A DNA stretch of 64,000 bases from Candidatus Manganitrophus morganii (GTDB taxonomy: Bacteria > Nitrospirota > Nitrospiria > SBBL01 > Manganitrophaceae), in NCBI GenBank assembly GCA_021651055.1, contig JAJHOH010000001.1:2666001-2730000 (forward strand), in the 5' to 3' direction. Of this stretch, positions 43,009-52,328 are shown piece by piece; position 1 is the stretch's first letter; each line of letters starts with the position of its first letter. Position numbers and translations under genes: made by a program. The notes beneath the pieces were generated by a model. The model saw only the letters and a program-made list of their open reading frames with translations. It did no database searches and was not told where the DNA came from.

Positions 43009-44693
43009 TGAATCGACCGATGTTCGAGGAACTCCGACCCCCCGATCCCATCCATGCCCCGATCGGAACCCGGCGGAGCTGCAAGACCTGGGATGCCGAA
43101 GCGGCGCTCCGGATGTTGATGAACAACCTCGACGAGGGGGTGGCGGTCGATTGGAAAAACCTCATCGTTTATGGCGGGACGGGCCGGGCGGCGCGGAACT
43201 GGAAAGAATACCATCGAATTGTCGCCGCGCTGAAGTCGTTGGCGCCGGACGAGACCCTCTGCATTCAATCAGGGCGGCCGGTTTATGTCGCCAAGACCGA
43301 TCGGGAGGCGCCCCGTGTAATTTTGGCCAACAGCAACCTCGTTCCGGCCTGGGCGACCGCCGAGGAATTCGATCGGCTCGATCGGATGGGCCTGATGATG
43401 TATGGGCAGATGACGGCGGGGAGCTGGATTTACATCGGCACGCAGGGGATTCTGCAAGGAACCTATGAGACCTTCGCGGCGATCGCCAAACAGGCTTTTA
43501 AAACCGAGTCGCTCTGCGGAAAATGGATCTTGACCGCCGGGATGGGGGGGATGAGCGGGGCGCAGCCGGTGGCGGCGACGATGAACGAAGCGGTCATCCT
43601 CGACGTCGAAGTCCGGCCGGAGCGGATCGAGCGGAAGGTGAAGGAGGGGTATTGCGATCGGATGACCGATCGGTTGGATGAGGCGCTCGAATGGGTTGCC
43701 ACCGCCTGTCGCATCGGCCAGCCGCTCTCGATCGGACTCGTTGGAAATTCCGGGGAGGTTTATCCCGAGCTGGTCCGGCGGGGGAAAATCCCCGACATTG
43801 TCACCGATCAAACGCCCGCGCACGATCTCCTCTCATATCTCCCCATTGGCGATGTCGCCGAGCTCGACCGGCTTCGGGAGCGCGATCCAAAAGCGTATCG
43901 CCAAAAATCGCTCGACACGATTGCTCGCCATGTGGAGGCGATCTTGGCAATGCAGTCGGCCGGGTCGATTGCCGTTGATTACGGCAACAATCTCCGTGCG
44001 CAAGCGGCCGCCGCCGGTGTGCCGGTTAAAAATCCCGACGGCTTGTTTAAGTATCCGGGGTTTGTTCCGGCCTACATTCGTCCCCTCTTCTGCGAAGGGA
44101 AAGGGCCGTTCCGATGGGCCGCCCTTTCCGGTGATCCGAAAGACATCCATCGGATCGACCGAGCGTTGAAGGGGGCCTTTCCGAAAGACCGGGCGCTCAA
44201 ACGATGGGTCGATCTGGCGCAAAGAAAAATTCCGTTCACCGGCTTGCCCGCGCGGATCTGCTGGCTCGGCTATGGGGACCGGGCGAAGTTCGGTCTGATC
44301 ATCAACGATTTGGTCCGAAAGGGAGAGGTCAAAGGTCCGATCGTGATCGGGCGGGACCACCTCGACTGCGGGTCGGTTGCCTCCCCTTATCGTGAGACGG
44401 AGGGGCTGGCCGACGGCTCCGACGCCGTCGGCGACTGGCCGCTTCTTAATTTCGCTTTGAATGCCATCTCCGGCGCGTCGTGGGTCTCGTTTCATCATGG
44501 CGGCGGCGTTGGGATGGGGAATTCCCTCCATGCCGGCATGGTGATCGTCGCCGATGGGACCAAGCGACGGGCGCAACGATTGGAGCGGGTTCTCACCGTG
44601 GACCCGGGAATTGGCGTGGCCCGGCATGTCGACGCCGGTTATGATCTGGCCAGACAGACCGCACAAAAGAAAAAGATCAAAATCCCAAAGTAG
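43008..44693 (+). CDS. hutU: Urocanate hydratase
   Basis: 561 residues, the normal length. It has the tightly bound NAD motif [25 protein letters not shown]-like [11 protein letters not shown], and the family signature [25 protein letters not shown] (in pieces) followed by [12 protein letters not shown]. The N-terminal [10 protein letters not shown] and QSGRPV also fit. It converts urocanate to 4-imidazolone-5-propanoate. It starts within the hutG stop, so the three hut genes are translated as a unit. Confidence 0.95.
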   Translation: MNRPMFEELRPPDPIHAPIGTRRSCKTWDAEAALRMLMNNLDEGVAVDWKNLIVYGGTGRAARNWKEYHRIVAALKSLAPDETLCIQSGRPVYVAKTDREAPRVILANSNLVPAWATAEEFDRLDRMGLMMYGQMTAGSWIYIGTQGILQGTYETFAAIAKQAFKTESLCGKWILTAGMGGMSGAQPVAATMNEAVILDVEVRPERIERKVKEGYCDRMTDRLDEALEWVATACRIGQPLSIGLVGNSGEVYPELVRRGKIPDIVTDQTPAHDLLSYLPIGDVAELDRLRERDPKAYRQKSLDTIARHVEAILAMQSAGSIAVDYGNNLRAQAAAAGVPVKNPDGLFKYPGFVPAYIRPLFCEGKGPFRWAALSGDPKDIHRIDRALKGAFPKDRALKRWVDLAQRKIPFTGLPARICWLGYGDRAKFGLIINDLVRKGEVKGPIVIGRDHLDCGSVASPYRETEGLADGSDAVGDWPLLNFALNAISGASWVSFHHGGGVGMGNSLHAGMVIVADGTKRRAQRLERVLTVDPGIGVARHVDAGYDLARQTAQKKKIKIPK

Positions 44694-44729
44694 TAAATCC
44701 GTTCCTCTTATTTAGAAAAGGACAATGCA

Positions 44730-45983
44730 ATGCCGTTTGCGTTCGATCTCGCGATTTTGAACTGCGGCGAGCTCCTTACGTTGGCAGGGGAGCGCCGCGA
44801 GCCGAGGCGCCGGTCAGAGTTGATAGAGCTCGGTCTGATTCAAAACGGGGCCGTCGGGATCTCCCGTGGAAAGATCGCCTGGGTTGGCACGCAGAGGGAG
44901 TATCGCCGACAAGGGCGCGCCCGGCGGGAGATCGATGCCTGCGGAAAAGTCGTCCTGCCCGGCTTCGTCGATCCGCACACCCACGCCGTTTTTGCCGGGA
45001 GCCGGGAGGGGGAGTGGGCCGAGAAGCTGCGCGGGGTTCCTTATCTTGAAATTCTCCAGCGGGGAGGGGGCATTCTCAGCACGGTGGAGGCGACCCGCGC
45101 CGCGTCACTGAAGTCGCTGACGGAAACCGCCGAGCATTTTCTGAGACAGATGCTGGCGTGCGGGACGACCACGGTGGAGATCAAAAGCGGGTATGGCCTT
45201 GATCTTAAAAACGAGGTCAAAATCCTGAAGGTGATCGAGCAGCTCAAAAAGCGGGTCCCGATCGATCCGGTCCCGACCTTCCTGGGGGCGCATACGATTC
45301 CGAAGGAATATTCGGATCGGCCCGAAGCGTATGTCGATCAGGTCATCGAAATGCTCCCGGCCGTCCGGGGGCGGGCCCGGTTCTGCGATGTGTTCTGCGA
45401 GGAGGGGGCCTTCAATGATGACCAAACCCGGCGCATCCTCGAAGCGGCCAAGGGCGAAGGATTTGGGATCAAGCTTCATGCGGGGGAGTTTTCCGATCAG
45501 GGGGGGGTGCGGCTGGCGGCGGAGTTCGGGGCGGTGTCGGTCGATCATCTCGATCACATCCGGCCGGAGGAGATGCCGCTCTTGGCGCAAAGCGGCGCCG
45601 TCGGTGTTCTTTTGCCGGGGGTGTCGCACTTTCTCATGTCGAAACATCTTCCGCCGGCGCGCGCCTTGATCGAAGCGGGGGTGCCGATTGCGCTGGCGAC
45701 CGATTTTAATCCCGGCTCTTCACCCACCCTTTCGATGCAGGAGATCATTCATCTGGCGGTGCGCGATTTCAAGTTGAGTGCGGCGGAAGCGATTTCGGCG
45801 GCGACCATTAATGCGGCGCATGCAGTGGGGATGGGAGAGGTCGTCGGGAGTTTGGAGGTTGGGAAACAGGCGGATATTCTGATTCTCGATTTAGAACATT
45901 ATGAACGGTTGCCTTATTTCTTTGGGGTAAATCATCTGGAGAAGGTTTTGAAGAAAGGAAAGGTAGTTTATTCATCGTGCTGA
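44730..45983 (+). CDS. hutI: Imidazolonepropionase
   Basis: 417 residues, an amidohydrolase with metal ligands in DPHTHAVFAGSREGEW, the family AGEFSDQGG-containing HAGEFSDQG, VDHLDHI and ATDFNPGSSPTLSM. It opens imidazolone-propanoate to N-formimino-L-glutamate, the substrate of HutG encoded first in this operon. It starts 36 bases after hutU. No hutH (histidine ammonia-lyase) or hutC regulator is in the window, so the pathway's first step must be encoded elsewhere, or urocanate is taken up. Confidence 0.94.
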   Translation: MPFAFDLAILNCGELLTLAGERREPRRRSELIELGLIQNGAVGISRGKIAWVGTQREYRRQGRARREIDACGKVVLPGFVDPHTHAVFAGSREGEWAEKLRGVPYLEILQRGGGILSTVEATRAASLKSLTETAEHFLRQMLACGTTTVEIKSGYGLDLKNEVKILKVIEQLKKRVPIDPVPTFLGAHTIPKEYSDRPEAYVDQVIEMLPAVRGRARFCDVFCEEGAFNDDQTRRILEAAKGEGFGIKLHAGEFSDQGGVRLAAEFGAVSVDHLDHIRPEEMPLLAQSGAVGVLLPGVSHFLMSKHLPPARALIEAGVPIALATDFNPGSSPTLSMQEIIHLAVRDFKLSAAEAISAATINAAHAVGMGEVVGSLEVGKQADILILDLEHYERLPYFFGVNHLEKVLKKGKVVYSSC

Positions 45984-46027
45984 GCGTCGGGACGAGGCGC
46001 TGCTTCGCCCTTTCTTTCCGGACATCC

Positions 46028-46474
46028 TTATCTCTTCAACTTTTTCACAAACTGAACAATCTCTTCCAGCGGTGTGCCGGGGGTGAAGATTTCGCGGATC
46101 CCTTGTTTTTTGAGGTCGCGGATATCTTCGTCGGGGATGATGCCGCCGCCGAAGACGGCGATGTCGGTGGCCTTTTCTTTTTTGAGAAGTTTTAAGACCT
46201 CTTCGAAGAGGGTCATGTGGGCGGCAGAGTGGATCGAGAGGCCGATGGCGTCGGCATCCTCCTGAATCGCGGAGGCGACGATTTCGGCGGGGGTGTGGTG
46301 CAGCCCGAGGTAGATCACCTCGTTCCCGCCGTCGCGCAGGGCGCGCGCGACGACTTTGATCCCGCGGTCGTGGCCGTCGAGGCCGATCTTGGCGAGCAGC
46401 ACCCGCTTTCGCCGTTCGACCGGCTTCTTTCGATCCGATGATTTTACGGGGGCGTTCTTGACTGCTCTAGGCAA
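46028..46474 (-). CDS. B12-binding subunit of a split acyl-CoA mutase
   Basis: 148 residues, almost only the B12-binding Rossmann domain: AKIGLDGHDRG with the DxHxxG base-off/His-on motif, then VIYLGLHHTP, GLSIHSAAHM and VFGGGIIPDED. Start is TTG 46474 behind GGAGGAGG, overlapping the MBL gene by 8 bases; that strong site decides the start. Size matches IcmB (isobutyryl-CoA mutase small subunit, about 136) and archaeal MCM small subunits. It pairs with the catalytic subunit at 47311. See that entry for substrate. Translated from the same operon and last in it. Confidence 0.85.
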   Translation of the reverse strand: MPRAVKNAPVKSSDRKKPVERRKRVLLAKIGLDGHDRGIKVVARALRDGGNEVIYLGLHHTPAEIVASAIQEDADAIGLSIHSAAHMTLFEEVLKLLKKEKATDIAVFGGGIIPDEDIRDLKKQGIREIFTPGTPLEEIVQFVKKLKR

Positions 46475-47309
46475 CCCGGACCTCCTCCAATTGGTATCGG
46501 CCTTCTTTCTTCTTTAAATATCCCATTCGAATTTTCGGATCGTGCTGGAAAATCAAAAGCCAGTGCTCCTCGTGCGCCTGCGCCAGCAGTTCCCGCTTGG
46601 TCTCCATCGTCGTCAACGGAAAGAGATCGTATCCCATGATGTAGGGAAGCGGAAGATGCGTAGCGGTCGGGATGAGATCGCCGATGAAGAGGGCCTTCTC
46701 GCCGTTTGATTCGACCAGAATCGATTGGTGGTGTTCGGTGTGGCCCGGAGTCCGGACGACGGAAACCCCCTTCAGAATTTCCGAGTTTCCGTCCAAAAGA
46801 TCAAGGCGTCCTTCTTTCGGGAGGACTTCGTAGTTTTCGAGAAGATAACTTCCGCGGGTCCGCTCGTTCGGGGTGTTGGCGAACTCCCACTCTCCCTTTT
46901 GGATGAAGTAGGTCGCCCTCGGAAAGGTCGGATGGATGTGGCCGTGATCGTCCCGCCGGGTGTTCCCGCCGGCATGGTCGAAGTGGAAATGGGTGTTGAT
47001 CACCAGCGCGATGTCTGTGGGGGCGAGGCCGTGTTTCGCGAGCGACGCCTCAATCGACGGCGTCCGGTTCACGGCGTAAATTTCGTTAAACTTCTCGTCT
47101 CCTTTGTTTCCGATTCCGGTGTCGACGAGAATGTTCATCCCGTGTGCCCGGATCAGCAGAACGCCGAGCTCAAGATGAATTCGGTTTCGGTCGTCGGCCG
47201 GATGGTGTTTTTCCCAGAGGACCTTCGGGACGACGCCGAACATGGCACCGCCGTCCAATCGAAAGGTGCCGTCGGTAAGGGGTTGGATTTCAAAGGTGCC
47301 GAGTTTCAT
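46467..47309 (-). CDS. MBL-fold metallohydrolase between the mutase subunit genes
   Basis: 280 residues from ATG 47309, one base after the mutase stop; the longer frame from 47342 lies inside that gene. Zinc ligands are HFHFDHAGG, with further ligands in TPGHTEHHQSIL and FIGDLIP and FQHDP. The N-terminal GTFEIQPLTDGTFRLDGG and VDTGIGNKG resemble the AttM/N-acyl homoserine lactonase-like branch and other hydrolases of small molecules and thioesters. Its place between subunits of one enzyme suggests a linked substrate, perhaps a CoA thioester or an acyl lactone; this is inference. Confidence 0.83.
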   Translation of the reverse strand: MKLGTFEIQPLTDGTFRLDGGAMFGVVPKVLWEKHHPADDRNRIHLELGVLLIRAHGMNILVDTGIGNKGDEKFNEIYAVNRTPSIEASLAKHGLAPTDIALVINTHFHFDHAGGNTRRDDHGHIHPTFPRATYFIQKGEWEFANTPNERTRGSYLLENYEVLPKEGRLDLLDGNSEILKGVSVVRTPGHTEHHQSILVESNGEKALFIGDLIPTATHLPLPYIMGYDLFPLTTMETKRELLAQAHEEHWLLIFQHDPKIRMGYLKKKEGRYQLEEVRVA

Positions 47310-47310
47310 A

Positions 47311-48924
47311 TCAAAACGAGACCGACTCGCGGTACTCCCCATAAACTTTTCTAAATACGTCGGAGATCTCTCCGACCGTGGCGGAGGCCCGCACGGTGTC
47401 GAGGATCAACGGCATCAGATAAGCGCCGGCCTCTGCGGCGGAAGTAAGCCGTTGTAACGTCTGTTGGAGTTTTTTCGGATCGCGCTCTGCCTTGATCTTC
47501 TTCAGCCGTGCGACCTGCCGCCGCTCCACATCCCCCGTGACCTTGAGGATCTCGATCCGGCGTTCTTCCTTTTCGATAAAGGCGTTCACGCCGACGATGA
47601 GCCGATCTTTCCGATCGATCTCCTGCTGATAGGCGACGGCAGCGCGGTGGATCTCCCGCTGCGGAAAGCCCTTCTCGATGGCACGGACCATCCCCCCCAT
47701 CCCATCGAGCTTCTTGAAGTAGCGCTGCGCCTCTTTCTCCATCCGGTTCGTCAGCGACTCGATATAGTACGATCCCGCCAATGGATCGACGGTGTCGGTG
47801 ACGCCGCTCTCGTGGGCGATGATCTGCTGCGTCCGAAGGGCGATCTTCACCGCCTCTTGCGTCGGGAGGGCGTAGGTCTCATCCATCGAGTTCGTATGAA
47901 GCGACTGGGTGCCACCCATCACGGCGGCCAGCGCTTGCAGCGCCACCCGAACGATGTTGTTGTACGGCTGCTGCGCGGTCAGCGTGCAGCCGGCGGTCTG
48001 TGTGTGAAACCGAAGTGCCATTGATCGGGGGTCTCTTGGATGAAACCGCTTCTTCATCTCCCGCGCCCAGAGCCGCCGGGCGGCGCGGTATTTCGCGATC
48101 TCCTCGAAGAAATCGTTGTGGGCATTGAAGAAGAAGGAAAGCCGCGGGGCAAAGTCGTCGATCTTTAAGCCCGATTTGATGGCCGATTCCACATAGCTGA
48201 GACCGTCATAGAGGGTGAAGGCGAGCTCCTGCACCGCCGTCGAGCCCGCTTCCCGGATATGATAACCGGAGATGCTGATCGGGTGAAAGAGGGGCGCTTC
48301 TTCGACGCAGAACCGGACGGTGTCGTTGATCAACTTGAGCGACGGCTCCGGCGAGGTGATCCATTCCTTCTGGGCGATGTACTCTTTGAGGATATCGTTC
48401 TGAAGGGTTCCCCGGAGCTGGTTAAAGGAGACCCCTTGTTTCTCGGCGACGGCAAGGTACATGGCAAAGAGGACGATCGCCGGGGCGTTGATCGTCATGG
48501 AGGTGCTGACCCGGTCGAGGGGGATGCCGTCGAAGAGCCGTTCCATATCATGAACCGTGTCGATGGCGACGCCGCACTTCCCGACTTCGCCGAGCGACTT
48601 CGAATGATCGGAGTCGTATCCCATCAACGTCGGGAGATCGAACGCAACAGACAGGCCGGTCTGGCCGTGATTCAGAAGATAGTGGTAGCGTTCATTGGTC
48701 TCGGCGGCGGAGGCGAAGCCGGAGAACTGCCGCATCGTCCAGAGCTGCCCGCGGTACATCGTCGGATAGATGCCGCGGGTGAAGGGGAACGCTCCCGGCC
48801 GGCCGAGGTCGGTGTTGGGATCAAGGGAGCGGGTGGCTCGATCGGTATAGAGCCGATCGATCTCAATGTCTGAGAGATTTTTGAACTTCGGTTTTCGTTC
48901 TCTTTTGGAGAGATCTTTCTTCAT
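47311..48924 (-). CDS. B12-dependent acyl-CoA mutase, catalytic subunit (isobutyryl-CoA mutase-like)
   Basis: 537 residues, a TIM-barrel mutase subunit lacking the B12 domain, like IcmA and archaeal MCM large subunits. Conserved: [54 protein letters not shown] and [11 protein letters not shown]. In methylmalonyl-CoA mutase Tyr89 and Arg207 hold the substrate carboxylate; here the aligned residues are Phe67 and Gln185 (EYIAQKEW), the pair reported for IcmA. It therefore probably interconverts isobutyryl-CoA and butyryl-CoA, not methylmalonyl-CoA. The next genes in the operon, acyl-CoA dehydrogenase, 3-hydroxybutyryl-CoA dehydrogenase and thiolase, would oxidise butyryl-CoA. No G-protein chaperone (MeaB) gene is present. 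Confidence 0.85.
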   Translation of the reverse strand: MKKDLSKRERKPKFKNLSDIEIDRLYTDRATRSLDPNTDLGRPGAFPFTRGIYPTMYRGQLWTMRQFSGFASAAETNERYHYLLNHGQTGLSVAFDLPTLMGYDSDHSKSLGEVGKCGVAIDTVHDMERLFDGIPLDRVSTSMTINAPAIVLFAMYLAVAEKQGVSFNQLRGTLQNDILKEYIAQKEWITSPEPSLKLINDTVRFCVEEAPLFHPISISGYHIREAGSTAVQELAFTLYDGLSYVESAIKSGLKIDDFAPRLSFFFNAHNDFFEEIAKYRAARRLWAREMKKRFHPRDPRSMALRFHTQTAGCTLTAQQPYNNIVRVALQALAAVMGGTQSLHTNSMDETYALPTQEAVKIALRTQQIIAHESGVTDTVDPLAGSYYIESLTNRMEKEAQRYFKKLDGMGGMVRAIEKGFPQREIHRAAVAYQQEIDRKDRLIVGVNAFIEKEERRIEILKVTGDVERRQVARLKKIKAERDPKKLQQTLQRLTSAAEAGAYLMPLILDTVRASATVGEISDVFRKVYGEYRESVSF

Positions 48925-48936
48925 CAGATGCCTGTC

Positions 48937-48964
48937 GTAGGGGCGTATTGCAATACGCCCCTAC
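48937..48964. repeat. Perfect GTAG...CTAC palindrome between operon genes
   Basis: GTAGGGGCGTATTG and CAATACGCCCCTAC pair exactly with no loop spacer. It overlaps the stop codon of the acyl-CoA dehydrogenase gene and precedes the mutase start. It belongs with 19027 and 55664 as a stop-codon-associated palindrome. Confidence 0.8.
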
Positions 48965-50106
48965 ATGGATTGTAACAAATGCCGCGCAATCACCATCCGC
49001 TGGACCTCCGAGGTTCCCTCATACAGGGTGGTGATCCGGGCATCTCTGTAAAATCGCTCGACCGGAAAATCTTTGATAAAGCCGTAGCCGCCGAAGATCT
49101 GGACCGCCTTGTAGGCGACCCGGTTCGCCATCTCCGAAGCATAAAGCTTCGCCTCGGCGGCGATCGCCGTGACCGGTCTTCCTTGGTGACGGCTCCAGGC
49201 GGCCCGGTGGGTGAGGAGCCGGGCGGCGTCGATCTCGGTCTTCATGTCGGCGAGCATGTTTTGAATCGCCTGAAAGTCGCCGATCGGCCGGTTGAACTGC
49301 TTCCGCTCTTTGGCATACGCGAGGGATTCTTCGAGACAGCCCTGCGCGATCCCGAGCGCCTGGGCGGCGATCCCGATGCGCCCGCCGTCAAGCGTCGCGA
49401 GCGCGATCTTGAATCCTTCGTTCTCCACCCCTAGGAGGTTTTCAGGCGGCACGCGGCACTCCTGGAAGATCAATTCAGTGGTGTCGGAGCCGCGCAGCCC
49501 CATCTTGTCCTCGATTTTTCCGACGACAAAACCGGAGAACGCTTTTTCAACGATGAAGGCCGAGATCCCTTTTTTTCCCCGCGCCGGATCGGTTACCGCG
49601 TAGACGATCGCCACATCGGCATTCTTTCCGTTGGTGATGAAGAGCTTCGTCCCGTTGAGAACGTAGTGACCGCCGTCCCGCCGCACCTGTGTTGCAATCC
49701 CTCCGGCGTCGGAGCCGGCCCCCGGCTCGGTTAACGCATAACATCCGAGGAGACGGCCTTGCGCGAGCGGGACGAGGTACTTCTCTTTCTGCGCCTTGGT
49801 TCCGAACCGGTTGATCGGATCGCAGGCGAGCGAGTTGTTGACCGTCATGATGACGCCGAGGGAGGCCCACGCCTTGGAGATCTCCTCCATGGCGAGAATG
49901 TAGGTCAGCAGATCCATCCCGGAGCCGCCGTATTCCGTCGAGATAAAGGCTCCCATCAATCCCATCTCACCCAGCGCTTTGACCAGCGCGTGCGGAAACT
50001 CCGAGGCGGCATCCATTTTGGAGGCGACCGGCTTCACCTCTTTTTCAGCGAAGCCCCGAATCGTTTCCAGGACCATCTGTTGCTCTTCGGTGAAATGCAA
50101 ATTCAC
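48961..50106 (-). CDS. Acyl-CoA dehydrogenase (short-chain type)
   Basis: 381 residues from a GTG at 50106 that overlaps the previous stop. FAD-binding ALTEPGAGSDA and FITNG, and the catalytic Glu in LYEGTSEVQR near residue 365, as in butyryl-CoA and other short/medium-chain enzymes. Start and length are normal. In this operon it would turn butyryl-CoA into crotonyl-CoA. An enoyl-CoA hydratase gene is not in the window. Confidence 0.92.
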   Translation of the reverse strand: MNLHFTEEQQMVLETIRGFAEKEVKPVASKMDAASEFPHALVKALGEMGLMGAFISTEYGGSGMDLLTYILAMEEISKAWASLGVIMTVNNSLACDPINRFGTKAQKEKYLVPLAQGRLLGCYALTEPGAGSDAGGIATQVRRDGGHYVLNGTKLFITNGKNADVAIVYAVTDPARGKKGISAFIVEKAFSGFVVGKIEDKMGLRGSDTTELIFQECRVPPENLLGVENEGFKIALATLDGGRIGIAAQALGIAQGCLEESLAYAKERKQFNRPIGDFQAIQNMLADMKTEIDAARLLTHRAAWSRHQGRPVTAIAAEAKLYASEMANRVAYKAVQIFGGYGFIKDFPVERFYRDARITTLYEGTSEVQRMVIARHLLQSM

Positions 50107-50972
50107 GGGGGCAATTCCTGCGTTTTGTAGTAGTAGAAGCCGCGTCCGGTTTTCTTTCCAAGGAGGCCGGCCTCCACATATTTGCGCAAGAGGGGGGCCG
50201 GGCGGTATTTGCTGTCGCCGAATTCGGTGAAGAGGACTTCCATGATGTCGAGGCAGGTGTCGAGACCGATCAGATCGGCGAGCGCGAGCGGGCCCATCGG
50301 ATGGCGAACCCCCATCGTCATCGCTGTATCGATCTCCTGCGGTGTTCCGACCCCTTCCATGACGGCGAAGATCGCTTCGTTGATCATCGGCATCAGAATT
50401 CGGTTGATGATGAAACCGGGAAAATCTTTCGAGACGACGACCGTCTTCCCCAATTTCTCGACGAAATGTTTCGCCTGGAGAAACGTCTCATCGGAGGTCT
50501 GCCACCCCCGGACAATCTCGACCAATTCAATGATGGCAGCCGGGTTCATGAAGTGGATGCCGATGAATTTATCGGCCCGCTGTGTCACGGAGGCAAGCCG
50601 GGTGATCGAGATCGAGGAGGTGTTCGTAGCGAAGACGACCTCTTTCGGACAAATCGAATCGAGGAGCTCGAACGTCTCCATCTTGATCTCTTCCCGCTCC
50701 GGGGCCGCCTCGATGATCATGTGGCAGTGGGCGCAGTCTTCCAGCCGGGTTGTCAGCTTGATGTTCTTGAGCGTTTTTTCCCGAACCCACTCCGTTAGTT
50801 TTCCCCGCTTGACCGCCGTGTTGAGTCCCTCCGTAATTCGTTCGACGGCGGCCTCCAACACTTTCGCGTCAAGGTCGTAAAGAAGCACGTGGTATCCGCC
50901 GGTGGAGACAACCTGGGTGATGCCGCTTCCCATCTGTCCCGCGCCGACCACGCCGATGATGCTGATTTCCAT
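50103..50972 (-). CDS. 3-hydroxybutyryl-CoA dehydrogenase
   Basis: 289 residues, usual length for Hbd. NAD-binding VVGAGQMGSGITQV at the start; the HCDH signature IHFMNPAAIIELVEIV and DFPGFIINRILMPMINEA follow, and the C-terminal dimerisation domain ends KKTGRGFY. It oxidises 3-hydroxybutyryl-CoA to acetoacetyl-CoA. It lies 9 bases after the thiolase gene and overlaps the acyl-CoA dehydrogenase gene by 4 bases. Confidence 0.93.
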   Translation of the reverse strand: MEISIIGVVGAGQMGSGITQVVSTGGYHVLLYDLDAKVLEAAVERITEGLNTAVKRGKLTEWVREKTLKNIKLTTRLEDCAHCHMIIEAAPEREEIKMETFELLDSICPKEVVFATNTSSISITRLASVTQRADKFIGIHFMNPAAIIELVEIVRGWQTSDETFLQAKHFVEKLGKTVVVSKDFPGFIINRILMPMINEAIFAVMEGVGTPQEIDTAMTMGVRHPMGPLALADLIGLDTCLDIMEVLFTEFGDSKYRPAPLLRKYVEAGLLGKKTGRGFYYYKTQELPP

Positions 50973-50981
50973 CGGTCTACC

Positions 50982-52199
50982 TCACAGTCCTTTCTGATTT
51001 GATTTTTTTGATTCGGTCTTGGACGGCCGCTCGATCAATAAGGCGACCGCTTCTCCTCCGCCGATGCAGAGGGAGGCGATGCCGCGGGAGAGATCGAGGT
51101 CTTCCAAGAGATGGATCAGGGTGGTGAGAATGCGGGCGCCGCTGGCGCCGATCGGGTGTCCCAGCGCGATCGCCCCGCCGCGTCGATTGATCTTCTTCGA
51201 ATCGATTTCCAAGTCCCGCATCACCGCAATCGAAGAGGCGGCGAACGCCTCATTGATCTCGAAGAGGTCAATGTCGGAAGGGGTGAGCCGGACTTTTTTG
51301 AGCAGCGCGGTGATGGCCGCGGCCGGGGCCACGGTAAAGCGGGCCGGTGCGGTCGCCGTGGTGGTGTATCCGATAATCTCGGCGCGGGGTCGGGCTCCGA
51401 GGCGCTGCGCTTGCTCTGCCGACATCATCACGACGGCGGCGGCCCCATCGCTGAGGGAGGAGGCGTTTCCCGCCGTGATCCGGCCCTCTTTCTCAAAGGC
51501 CGGCTTGAGCTTGCGAAATTTGTCGAAGTCGACCCGCTTCGGCTCCTCGTCTTCTGAAAGGACCGCCGGTCCCTTTCGTCCCGCAATCTCAATTGAAATG
51601 ATCTCTCTTTTGAACTCGCCCCGCTGTTGCGCCTCTTGCGCCCGGCGATAACTTTCCAGTGCAAAGTCGTCCAACTCTTCGCGGCTGAGGTGATACTCCT
51701 CCGCGCATTGCTCCGCGGCCGAACCCATGTGAAAGTTGTTGTAGACGTCCCAGAGGCCGTCTTTGATAATGCTGTCGATCAGGGTGCCGTGACCGAGACG
51801 ATAACCCGATCGGGCACGCTCCAAGAGATAGGGGGCATTTGTCATGCTCTCCATCCCCCCGGCCACCACGACGCTCGCATCACCGAGGGCGATCGCCTGG
51901 GCGCCGATCATCACCGCCTTGAGTCCCGAGCCGCAGACTTTGTTGATCGTCGTGCAGGGGACCGAATCGGGAAGGCCGGCCCCGAGCGCCGCCTGCCGGG
52001 CGGGGGCTTGGCCAAGTCCGGCGGAGAGGACGTTGCCCATCAGAACCTCATCCATTTGATCGGGCCGAAGCGCCGCGCGCGAGATCGCCTCGGCGATGGC
52101 GCGGCTTCCGAGTTGCGGCGCCGTGAGGGGGCTAAACGCCCCTTGAAAGGCCCCGATCGGTGTGCGAACGGCGCTGGTGATGATCACTTTTTGAGTCAT
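50982..52199 (-). CDS. Acetyl-CoA C-acyltransferase (thiolase)
   Basis: 405 residues from ATG 52199, after AGAGGAACG; a longer form from 52229 has no family support. Active residues: Cys in KVCGSGLKAVM near residue 90, GHPIGASGARI, and the second Cys in SLCIGGGEAVAL. Likely cleaves acetoacetyl-CoA to two acetyl-CoA here. First gene of the operon that runs to 46028. Divergent from the E1alpha gene across about 130 bases that contain TATAAT-like -10 boxes for both directions. Confidence 0.93.
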   Translation of the reverse strand: MTQKVIITSAVRTPIGAFQGAFSPLTAPQLGSRAIAEAISRAALRPDQMDEVLMGNVLSAGLGQAPARQAALGAGLPDSVPCTTINKVCGSGLKAVMIGAQAIALGDASVVVAGGMESMTNAPYLLERARSGYRLGHGTLIDSIIKDGLWDVYNNFHMGSAAEQCAEEYHLSREELDDFALESYRRAQEAQQRGEFKREIISIEIAGRKGPAVLSEDEEPKRVDFDKFRKLKPAFEKEGRITAGNASSLSDGAAAVVMMSAEQAQRLGARPRAEIIGYTTTATAPARFTVAPAAAITALLKKVRLTPSDIDLFEINEAFAASSIAVMRDLEIDSKKINRRGGAIALGHPIGASGARILTTLIHLLEDLDLSRGIASLCIGGGEAVALLIERPSKTESKKSNQKGL

Positions 52200-52328
52200 G
52201 AAATCGTTCCTCTTTTTCCTAAGGCTCATTATAACACATCACTCTTTGACAAACAGCCCGCCCGACCCCAACCGGAGCAATCGCTCGAATGGATATGTTA
52301 TAATAAAAACGAAAATTGAGGGAGACCG

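Noticed and set aside
47311-48924. Methylmalonyl-CoA mutase as the exact function
   Set aside because: Both carboxylate-binding positions differ (Phe67, Gln185), so I did not assign this substrate.
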